A stretch of DNA of 11,943 nt from Deltaproteobacteria bacterium (lineage in GTDB: Bacteria; Desulfobacterota; Desulfuromonadia; Geobacterales; Pseudopelobacteraceae), in the NCBI GenBank assembly GCA_016219145.1, contig JACRCG010000286.1, positions 1 through 11,943 of the forward strand, read 5' to 3'. The notes beneath the pieces were generated by a model. It was not told the origin of the DNA. It saw only the letters and a program-made list of their open reading frames with translations, and did no database searches. Shown here one piece after another: positions 7,151 to 11,943 of this stretch (the stretch's first letter is position 1; every line of letters starts with the position of its first letter). The position numbers and the translations under genes were made by a program.

Positions 7151-7192
7151 CCATATACTACTGTTGGCTGATTCAGGTCAAGTGCGCTATTG
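7151..7192. repeat. 42-bp repeat, copy 1 (upstream of valS)
   Basis: The first 15 bases (CCATATACTACTGTT) and the block GATTCAGGTCAAGTG match copy 2 at 10987-11028 exactly. A 4-base mismatched block lies between them and two single differences follow. Similarity stops sharply on both sides. Both copies have the same orientation and lie 36 and 44 bp before a minus-strand start codon. Confidence 0.85.
7152..7181 (-). promoter_or_regulatory. probable promoter of the valS cluster
   Basis: On the minus strand, TTGACC (complement of 7176-7181) and TATATG (complement of 7152-7157) are separated by 18 bases, a sigma-70-like arrangement. The predicted transcript would begin about 30 bases before the valS ATG. 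The segment 7151-7192 is repeated, with 36 of 42 identical positions, in front of the dienelactone-hydrolase gene (10987-11028). The differences are concentrated in the -35/-10 spacer, which supports a promoter reading. Confidence 0.55.
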
Positions 7193-7254
7193 AAGTCTTG
7201 ATCCATGTGAAATCCGGCATGAGTGGAAAGCTGCCGAAACCTGCTAAAATTGCA

Positions 7255-7284
7255 TTGACAGCCGCTCATCTTGGGTGGTATCGC
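7255..7284 (+). promoter_or_regulatory. candidate promoter for the GDPD-lipoprotein operon
   Basis: TTGACA at 7255-7260 matches the -35 consensus. TATCGC at 7279-7284, 18 bases on, is a weaker -10. The expected start is about 50 bases before ATG 7343. The promoter at 11087 shares CATTGAC, TTG and TGGTAT at identical offsets. Confidence 0.4.
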
Positions 7285-7342
7285 TGTCCGTGGCATGGAT
7301 GATTTTGATCGACTCTGACGATGTAGAGCGAAAGGTGGTACC

Positions 7343-8272
7343 ATGAAAGTCAAGAGTAATAACAGTGCTGGTTTTTTGGGTCAAATCCTGGCGGTAGTTT
7401 TCTGTCTGCTGGTTATGAATACCAGCGGCTTTGCCGTTGATTTCCCGGCGGCCGGCTGGCATCGGGGGGATGTGACTGTCGCACAGGAAGATTCACGGGC
7501 GGCCCTTGAAAAGGCGCTGCACTCAGCATCCCCGAATATTGAATGCGATCTCATCGATTTCATTGACCAGGATGGAAAACGGACCGGTCTGATCTCTCAC
7601 GATTACACCATGAAGCGCGGAACCGGTATGGACGGCGTTTTCAATACCTATCACGACAGATCAAAACTGCCCAAAAATGCGACGAATCAAAAACAGCAGC
7701 CTGAACCCTATATGACGGTTTTAGAGCTGTTTGATCTGATAAAGGCCCGCAAGGACGAAGGTGTCACTCCTATCGTGTCGCTGGATATGAAAGAGGAGGG
7801 GGAGCAGGCCGAAGAATTTGGCCGCTGGATCGGGGAACTGATCCGGAAATACGGCTTTCAGAAGCATGTGTTTGCCTCATCGTTCTTCAAGAACAACGTT
7901 GTCGGCGTAAAAGCCGCCTGTAATGAGTGTCTGGTCGGGGGGTTGGTTTTTAACGATCATTATGCTCTGAAGCATCTCTCTTACAACTACACATCCCTTG
8001 ATCTGACGGGAATCAGCAAGCTGACCTATTTCCTGGGATTCCTGGGAAAAGAGGAGTATCCGCACGATTTTGTTCTGTTTCAGGATGATATTTATTTCAA
8101 AAATCCCGAACTGCTGGATTACTGGAAAAATGTCCGCAAGGTTAAATTTGTGGGGGTCTTTGTGTACAACAAGGAGCGCGGCTACACTGATGAAGAATGG
8201 AATCTGCTTAAAAAAATTGACTGGCTTGAGCTTGATCCGCCACAGATGAACCAATATTTGAAAAACCGCTGA
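7343..8272 (+). CDS. secreted glycerophosphodiester phosphodiesterase-like protein
   Basis: GDPD-type TIM-barrel enzymes hydrolyse glycerophosphodiesters to glycerol-3-phosphate and an alcohol. This 309-aa product has a signal peptide (hydrophobic core about 11-25, ending near SGFA at 28-31), so it acts in the periplasm or outside. The catalytic pattern is intact: HRG (40-42), Glu67-x-Asp69 in NIECDL, and HD (86-87) followed by TMKRGTG, which parallels HD-L-RTTG of the family. The usual PENT segment is changed to QEDS (48-51), so it is a divergent member. A mid-protein acidic motif, VSLDMKEEG, fits a barrel strand carrying a metal ligand. ATG 7343 has AAGGTGG about 5 bases upstream. A lipoprotein gene follows after 18 bp. 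The substrate is not deducible, and the related PLC-like phosphodiesterases are the alternative. Confidence 0.8.
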   Translation: MKVKSNNSAGFLGQILAVVFCLLVMNTSGFAVDFPAAGWHRGDVTVAQEDSRAALEKALHSASPNIECDLIDFIDQDGKRTGLISHDYTMKRGTGMDGVFNTYHDRSKLPKNATNQKQQPEPYMTVLELFDLIKARKDEGVTPIVSLDMKEEGEQAEEFGRWIGELIRKYGFQKHVFASSFFKNNVVGVKAACNECLVGGLVFNDHYALKHLSYNYTSLDLTGISKLTYFLGFLGKEEYPHDFVLFQDDIYFKNPELLDYWKNVRKVKFVGVFVYNKERGYTDEEWNLLKKIDWLELDPPQMNQYLKNR

Positions 8273-8290
8273 TCGGGGAGGAATGGGACA

Positions 8291-9082
8291 ATGAAAAAAA
8301 CAATCTTGATGCTTTTGTGCATGATCGCACTGGTTGCCTGCACGACCACAACTCCGGATGGTAAGAGGTCGCAGACCGGTTTTGGCAAGGCCTTTACCGG
8401 TATCGCCAAGCTGGTTCTTTCTCCGATTCAGATTGCTGCCGGGATGGTGGAAGGCATTGCTTCAATGCCCTATTACCTCTCCACCAGTCTTGAGAATATC
8501 AACAAGGGGATGATCGCCTCCAACGCCAAGGTAACACTGGATGACACCTATGAATCGGCCTACGGGAAGAGGATTTCCGGCGTAGCTGCGTCCGGGGATA
8601 CGGGTGAAACCTTTCAGCGGATGAAGCACGCCTCGGAATATTTTCAGAAGGTTCTCAGCCGCTATGGAGTCAAGGATGCCAATCATTACATCCTGACCAG
8701 CATCGATACCGCCAACAGCAAGGGTTTCACCCTTTTTGCCGTCGTGTATCGGCCGTTTGATACGATCAGGGTGATTGATAAATACGACGGAGTGACGGTG
8801 AGAACTTTTACAATCTCGGACCGGCTCTACTACGAGCCTTTCGAAAAAGATGTAACCGGTCGCCGGATAGACACGGTGGTTGATTGGTCCGGCCTGCCGC
8901 GCGAGCTGATCAAGACACAAAAAGCCCAGGCCGTAATGCTGACCATGGCGGCCAACATGGTGGTGAACGAGAAGAAAAGCCCTGAATACTGGGATGTTGA
9001 GAAGCGCTGGATCGCCGGCGAGTTTGAAGAGATCACCGAGCAGAAAATGAATGCGGTCAGGAACAAGATGAAAATAGAATAG
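8291..9082 (+). CDS. lipoprotein of unknown function
   Basis: The 263-aa product has a clear lipoprotein signal: MKK, a hydrophobic core, and lipobox LVAC at 14-17 with Cys17 as the lipidated residue, followed by a Thr-rich linker. No Asp at +2, so outer-membrane sorting is likely. After the linker comes a weakly hydrophobic stretch (about 31-60, with GKAFTGIAKLVLSPIQIAAGMVEGIAS), then a mixed alpha/beta region with FTLFAVVYRPFDTIRVIDKYDGVTV-like strands and a charged helical tail. No family was recognised. It lies 18 bp after the GDPD-like gene with GGGGAGGA before the start, so the two are probably co-expressed and may act on the same envelope substrate. That functional link is inference. 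Confidence 0.82.
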   Translation: MKKTILMLLCMIALVACTTTTPDGKRSQTGFGKAFTGIAKLVLSPIQIAAGMVEGIASMPYYLSTSLENINKGMIASNAKVTLDDTYESAYGKRISGVAASGDTGETFQRMKHASEYFQKVLSRYGVKDANHYILTSIDTANSKGFTLFAVVYRPFDTIRVIDKYDGVTVRTFTISDRLYYEPFEKDVTGRRIDTVVDWSGLPRELIKTQKAQAVMLTMAANMVVNEKKSPEYWDVEKRWIAGEFEEITEQKMNAVRNKMKIE

Positions 9083-9116
9083 ACAGAGGCTGGTGCAAAG
9101 GTCTTAGAAATAGACT

Positions 9117-9139
9117 CCCCCTCCCTTGACGGGAGGGGG
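9117..9139. repeat. REP-like GC hairpin, left member of an inverted pair
   Basis: CCCCCTCCC and GGGAGGGGG form a perfect 9-bp stem around the 5-base loop TTGAC. It is followed by a G-rich tail (GGGGGGTGGG). The reverse complement resembles the unit at 9184-9221, including a CACCC-type lead. On the minus strand it may help end the convergent operon, although only a broken T-run follows. Confidence 0.75.
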
Positions 9140-9183
9140 CTGGGGGGTGGGTGAAAGTACACTCGCTGATATCATGGCAACAT

Positions 9184-9230
9184 CCCCCTCACCCTAACCC
9201 TCCCCCGCCAGGGGGGAGGGGATTGTTTTT
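9184..9230 (+). terminator. REP-like hairpin with T-run, terminator of the lipoprotein operon
   Basis: The lead CCCCCTCACCCTAACCC is typical of a REP family widespread in proteobacteria (from memory). CCCTCCCCC (9198-9206) pairs with GGGGGAGGG (9212-9220) across a 5-base loop, and GATTGTTTTT follows. That is the form of a rho-independent terminator about 115 bp after the lipoprotein stop. With the opposite-facing unit at 9117 it makes a two-hairpin element between convergent genes. Confidence 0.7.
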
Positions 9231-9254
9231 GGCTTTTGCAAGTGGCTTATACTG

Positions 9255-10139
9255 TTATTGATTGATCGACCGAACCGCCTTGATGCACGCCACACAGATG
9301 CCGTCAGCCTGATAATGATCTCCGGGGGTGCTTATGCCCCCCCTCTTCCCGCCGACATAGGCCATAAAGTTGCCCTGCAAGGAGCGGTCTGCGCTCCAGA
9401 GATACCAACAGTAAGGGCGAACATCAAAAATCGGATCCAGATAGCTTTCCCGCCCGCCGCTTAATTTGCCGCCCGGCCTGGCTTCAACTATCGAGGCCAG
9501 CTCGTCCAGGGTCGGTATTCTCCAGTCAGAATATCCGGCGAACCCTTTTTTGTTCAGGTTCTCCAGATATTGCTTCACCTCCAGGATGTTTTCCCTGATT
9601 TCATAAGACGTGAGCCACATCAGCCCTGTCTTCATATCCGAGACGGTTCCGTTCTCATTGTTGACATACTGGTTTTCCACGTTGCTGACCGAAACGCCGG
9701 CCCAGAGGTCAAAAGCCCCTTTATAGCTGTTGAATTCAATCGGCTTCGAGCGCAGTTTGCCCCACAGCTTGCCCTCTGCGGCTGTCGCATCACCCACTTG
9801 AACCTTGCCGGACAGAACTACCTGATAGGTGCCGTCGGTCTGGTAGCCCACGTCGATGACCTGAAAACCGGGCAGAAGCACCGCCTTGGCCCTGCTTTCG
9901 ATCAGGTCGTACTTGAGCGCGAAGTTTTCAACGACTGTCAAGGACGAGATCGCAACGCCGGCCCGTTCGATGGCCTGTAGTTTCGCGTTCATGACCGCCT
10001 CCTTGTAATCCCGGTCCCGGCTTGATTTGACGCCGTCGTCGATCCCCTTGATCAAGACCTCGACCGTTTCTGCAAAAGCGCAAGGTGATGCCAGAAAGGC
10101 TGAAATGCAAATGAAGACAAACAGGTATGCTTTTTTCAT
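9255..10139 (-). CDS. secreted protein: LPP20/FlgT-like N-terminal region plus DUF1566 domain
   Basis: The 294-aa product has a signal peptide (1-23, cleavage after AFA). Residues about 26-115 resemble the N-terminal module of LPP20/FlgT-type envelope proteins: an Ala-rich helix (EAVMNAKLQAIERAGV), then a strand pattern ending in DGTYQVVLSGKVQV. This likeness is a judgement by eye. Residues about 163-290 match DUF1566 (Lcl C-terminal): NGTVSDMKTGLMW (163-175), GYSDWRIPTLDEL (202-214) and a Trp-rich LWSADRS segment. Such domains occur on surface or fimbria-associated proteins, but no enzymatic role is known to me. ATG 10139 has AGGTGG 7 bases upstream. It is second gene after the hydrolase, 23 bp behind it, and its end faces the REP pair. 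The module pairing looks like a fusion. Confidence 0.8.
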   Translation of the reverse strand: MKKAYLFVFICISAFLASPCAFAETVEVLIKGIDDGVKSSRDRDYKEAVMNAKLQAIERAGVAISSLTVVENFALKYDLIESRAKAVLLPGFQVIDVGYQTDGTYQVVLSGKVQVGDATAAEGKLWGKLRSKPIEFNSYKGAFDLWAGVSVSNVENQYVNNENGTVSDMKTGLMWLTSYEIRENILEVKQYLENLNKKGFAGYSDWRIPTLDELASIVEARPGGKLSGGRESYLDPIFDVRPYCWYLWSADRSLQGNFMAYVGGKRGGISTPGDHYQADGICVACIKAVRSINQ

Positions 10140-10162
10140 TGATATCCACCTGATGGAGCGGT

Positions 10163-10942
10163 CTATTTTAAAATTTCGCTCAAAAACAGCTTCAAAGTTT
10201 CCCAGGAACGCCGGTCGGCCTTTTCGTTGTAGGCTGCTCCTTTAGAGTTGTCGCTGCCGGCGTCTGGGTTGGTAAAGCTGTGTACAGCCCCGCCGTAGCT
10301 GATCAGCTGCCAGTCAACACCGGCCATTCTCATCTCGTCCTCAAAGGCGCTTACCTCATAAGGCTTCACAAAAGGGTCGTCGGCTCCGTGCAGTACCAGC
10401 ACCTTGCCGCTGATATTTTTTGCATCATGCATGGAAGGTGTGGAGAGCCCGCCGTGAAAACTGGCAACCCCTCTGATGTCGGCCCCGTCCCGGGCCAGTT
10501 CCAGCGCGGTTGTGCCGCCGAAACAGTAGCCGATTGCCGCGACGCGCCGTGGATCAACCTGTCTCTGATTCTTGAGGGTGTCCAGGCCTGCCTTTGCCCT
10601 GGCCCTCATCAAGCCCCGGTCGTTCTTGTATATTTCGGCGGTCCTGGCTGCTGCGGCCTGATCGGCCGGCCGGACGCCCTTGCCGTAAATATCGGCGGCA
10701 AAAGCGATGTAACCCATCTTTGCCAGCATCTCGGCCCGCCTTTTTACATACGGCCCCAATCCGGTCCATTCGTGAATGATCAAAACGCCCGGGCGCTTGG
10801 AGTACTGGGAGTCATCCCAGGCCAGATACCCTTCCAGGACGGTATCTCCCTGTTTGTATTCGATGAGCCTGGTCTTGATGGCGGCTTCAGCAGTGACTGC
10901 CAGGCATAACAAAACCGCAGTAATAAACATGTGCTTGAACAA
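10163..10942 (-). CDS. secreted dienelactone hydrolase family protein
   Basis: This alpha/beta hydrolase of the dienelactone-hydrolase family has the Cys-Asp-His triad: GYCFGG (Cys140), HGADDPF (Asp189) and VHSF (His221), plus HEWTG with Glu58. Numbering is from the TTG start, giving 259 aa. An N-terminal signal peptide (FKHMFITAVLLCLAVTAEA) exports it to the periplasm, whereas classic DLH is cytoplasmic. The true substrate is unknown, and lactone or ester hydrolysis is inferred. TTG 10942 is chosen because AGGAGG lies exactly 5 bases before it. The alternative ATG 10930 has no such site at a good distance, and ATG 10990 would start inside the promoter repeat and bury the signal peptide. It leads a two-gene unit with the DUF1566 protein. 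Confidence 0.88.
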   Translation of the reverse strand: MFKHMFITAVLLCLAVTAEAAIKTRLIEYKQGDTVLEGYLAWDDSQYSKRPGVLIIHEWTGLGPYVKRRAEMLAKMGYIAFAADIYGKGVRPADQAAAARTAEIYKNDRGLMRARAKAGLDTLKNQRQVDPRRVAAIGYCFGGTTALELARDGADIRGVASFHGGLSTPSMHDAKNISGKVLVLHGADDPFVKPYEVSAFEDEMRMAGVDWQLISYGGAVHSFTNPDAGSDNSKGAAYNEKADRRSWETLKLFLSEILK

Positions 10943-10946
10943 GGTG

Positions 10947-10953
10947 CCCTCCT
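10947..10953 (-). promoter_or_regulatory. strong ribosome binding site fixing a TTG start
   Basis: AGGAGGG on the minus strand (complement of CCCTCCT), with the AGGAGG core 5 bases from TTG 10942. It is the best ribosome site in the window and decides the start of the dienelactone-hydrolase gene. Confidence 0.7.
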
Positions 10954-10986
10954 GGATTAAAATCACACTATTTATTGCGTTATCAG

Positions 10987-11028
10987 CCATATACTACTGT
11001 TTCTCGATTCAGGTCAAGTGTGCTGTTG
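10987..11028. repeat. 42-bp repeat, copy 2 (upstream of the hydrolase)
   Basis: Matches copy 1 at 7151-7192 at 36 of 42 positions, with two 15-base blocks identical. Flanks share nothing, so this is a discrete repeated segment rather than a longer duplication. Confidence 0.85.
10988..11017 (-). promoter_or_regulatory. probable promoter of the hydrolase-DUF1566 operon
   Basis: On the minus strand, TTGACC (complement of 11012-11017) and TATATG (complement of 10988-10993) are spaced by 18 bases, as in front of valS. The predicted transcript start is about 40 bases before TTG 10942. Confidence 0.55.
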
Positions 11029-11086
11029 CCGTTAACTGGATTGTGATATTTTCTGTTATTCGAACATAAATGCCGATAATTTTACA

Positions 11087-11116
11087 TTGACGATGTCTTA
11101 AGTTGAATGGTATTAA
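11087..11116 (+). promoter_or_regulatory. candidate promoter for the CsgG-like operon
   Basis: TTGACG at 11087-11092 and TATTAA at 11111-11116 are 18 bases apart in an AT-rich divergent spacer. The leader would be about 75 bases. A second -10-like TATAAA at 11159 lacks a matching -35. Confidence 0.45.
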
Positions 11117-11185
11117 TCATAGCCGTTTCCGGTCTGTTCGTGTCAGGCTGATTCAGCTATAAATAGTCGATGGTGATCGCTTAAC

Positions 11186-11189
11186 GAGG
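11186..11189 (+). promoter_or_regulatory. ribosome binding site supporting TTG start 11198
   Basis: GAGG lies 8 bases before TTG 11198. The in-frame ATG at 11219 is preceded only by AT-rich sequence with no ribosome site, so the TTG is preferred. Confidence 0.4.
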
Positions 11190-11197
11190 CTTATTGA

Positions 11198-11905
11198 TTG
11201 AAATATTGGTTAATTTTTATGAAAAGGTTTGCTATACATGCTGTATGGATATCTGTTTTGATATGTACACTGGTTGTTAACCACGCGCTTGAGGTTTATG
11301 CCGGAAGCGATGAGCCAGTCGCGGCGCCCCGTACATCAGCAAGTGCGCTTGACCAGGGGAAAATCCGCCGTCTTGCGGTAACCGGTGTTTGTAATGAAAC
11401 CAGGGAACAAGAGCTTTCCAAACTTCTGGTTGCTGATGGCGTCGCTCAATTAGCGGCGCAGGAACTTTATGATACCGGCCTGTTTATGATGGTTGAGGAG
11501 AACCCTGAAATCACTAAACGTATTCAGGAGCTCATTGCACTGTCGACTTCTTCGGGCGCTGGTCAACAAAAGACGGACAGCACTTTTGCTCAACTAGGGT
11601 GCGATGCAGTCGCCGATATCAAAATACGTAAATTTTCAAAGTCAAGAATACGGAGTTTTGCCGGTCCGTTTTCTGCTTCGAATGTTGATATTGCCATTGA
11701 TGTTGAAGTGTCAGTCAAATTGAAAGAGGGGCGAATTATCACCGCCTCGGGAACAGGAACCGGTTCGACCAGGGCAAGCGGCGTTCTGCTTGAGGTTCGC
11801 AATGACAAGATTCATTTTGATAAAACAAGCGCGGGAATTGCCATGCAGGCAGCTGTCAAAGAGGCGGTACAGAAAATAGCGGCAGAAATGGAGGGGAAAC
11901 AATGA
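11198..11905 (+). CDS. secreted CsgG-like envelope protein
   Basis: The 235-aa product (TTG start) has an N-terminal hydrophobic export signal (about 10-32) and no lipobox. The mature part follows the CsgG-superfamily plan: first strand IRRLAVTGV (56-64), a helix (LVADGVAQLAAQELYDTGLFMMVEE) matching the 'VAD-L-x-L-x-VVER' pattern, GCDAVADIKIRKFSKSR (about 133-150) in place of 'GAD-ii-G', a pair of long strands (VDIAIDVEVSVKL, GRIITASGTGTG), and a final Ala-rich helix (AMQAAVKEAVQKI). CsgG itself is an outer-membrane curli-secretion lipoprotein. This protein lacks the lipid anchor, so a periplasmic relative is likelier and pore formation is not implied. Its TGA overlaps the next ATG by 4 bp (ATGA), showing coupling. 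Assignment is by pattern only. The short alternative start at ATG 11219 removes seven residues. Confidence 0.7.
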   Translation: MKYWLIFMKRFAIHAVWISVLICTLVVNHALEVYAGSDEPVAAPRTSASALDQGKIRRLAVTGVCNETREQELSKLLVADGVAQLAAQELYDTGLFMMVEENPEITKRIQELIALSTSSGAGQQKTDSTFAQLGCDAVADIKIRKFSKSRIRSFAGPFSASNVDIAIDVEVSVKLKEGRIITASGTGTGSTRASGVLLEVRNDKIHFDKTSAGIAMQAAVKEAVQKIAAEMEGKQ

Positions 11906-11943
11906 ACCGTATCGTTCAGATCATTTTATTCTGCGCAGCTATT
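11902..11943 (+). CDS. N-terminus of an exported protein (cut by window end)
   Basis: ATG 11902 overlaps the previous stop by 4 bp and has GAGGGG 5 bases upstream. The 14 visible codons give MNRIVQIILFCAAI, the start of a signal peptide with an early Cys that could belong to a lipoprotein. It is coupled to the CsgG-like gene. CsgG-like genes often travel with small lipoproteins, but the family cannot be told from 14 residues. Confidence 0.7.
   Translation, partial: MNRIVQIILFCAAI

Noticed and set aside
10280..10909. A 209-codon plus-strand frame opposite the hydrolase.
   Set aside because: Antisense to a gene with an intact catalytic triad and signal peptide, with no ribosome site or motif of its own.
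11146..11156. GGCTGATTCAG, matching part of the 42-bp repeat copy 1.
   Set aside because: Only 11 bases match, the TTGACC and TATATG parts are missing, and it lies on the wrong side of the divergent promoter region.

Overview
The window looks like chromosomal DNA from a Gram-negative bacterium of the Geobacter / Desulfuromonadales type. That impression rests on the secreted and lipoprotein-rich gene set and on heptamer and GC-rich hairpin repeats in spacers. It is not a database result. Most genes are housekeeping or envelope genes, and no CRISPR array, complete insertion sequence, tRNA or rRNA was seen.

Left edge (1-782): a possible 3' end of an unrecognised gene (1-159), a tiny possible membrane-peptide ORF (224-322), and a 75-aa antitoxin-like protein (410-637). 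A long hairpin (661-705) probably ends transcription arriving from the right.

Minus-strand cluster (783-7114), in transcription order: valS (valyl-tRNA synthetase), an AbiEii-type nucleotidyltransferase 5 bp behind it, an overlapping 86-aa partner, nadK (NAD kinase) and recN (double-strand-break repair ATPase). Tight spacing suggests one transcript starting at a promoter at 7152-7181. The most striking structure is a family of phase-locked 7-bp repeats with two inverted arms. One copy fills the nadK-recN spacer. A second lies inside valS, where its 63 bp (9 x 7 = 21 codons) keeps the frame and adds about 21 residues to the protein.

Envelope region (7343-9082, plus strand): a secreted glycerophosphodiester-phosphodiesterase-like protein and a lipoprotein form a two-gene operon. 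It ends in an inverted pair of REP-like GC hairpins (9117-9230) that also separates it from the convergent operon on the other strand.

Minus-strand pair (9255-10942): a secreted dienelactone-hydrolase-family protein (probable TTG start) and a secreted protein with an LPP20/FlgT-like N-terminal region joined to a DUF1566 domain. The promoter region of this pair is a 42-bp near-copy of the one in front of valS.

Right edge (11198-11943, plus strand): a secreted CsgG-like protein (probable TTG start), overlapping by 4 bp the first 14 codons of another exported protein cut off by the window end.

The best candidates for something new are the in-frame heptamer element in valS, the nucleotidyltransferase pair coupled to valS, and the duplicated promoter segment.
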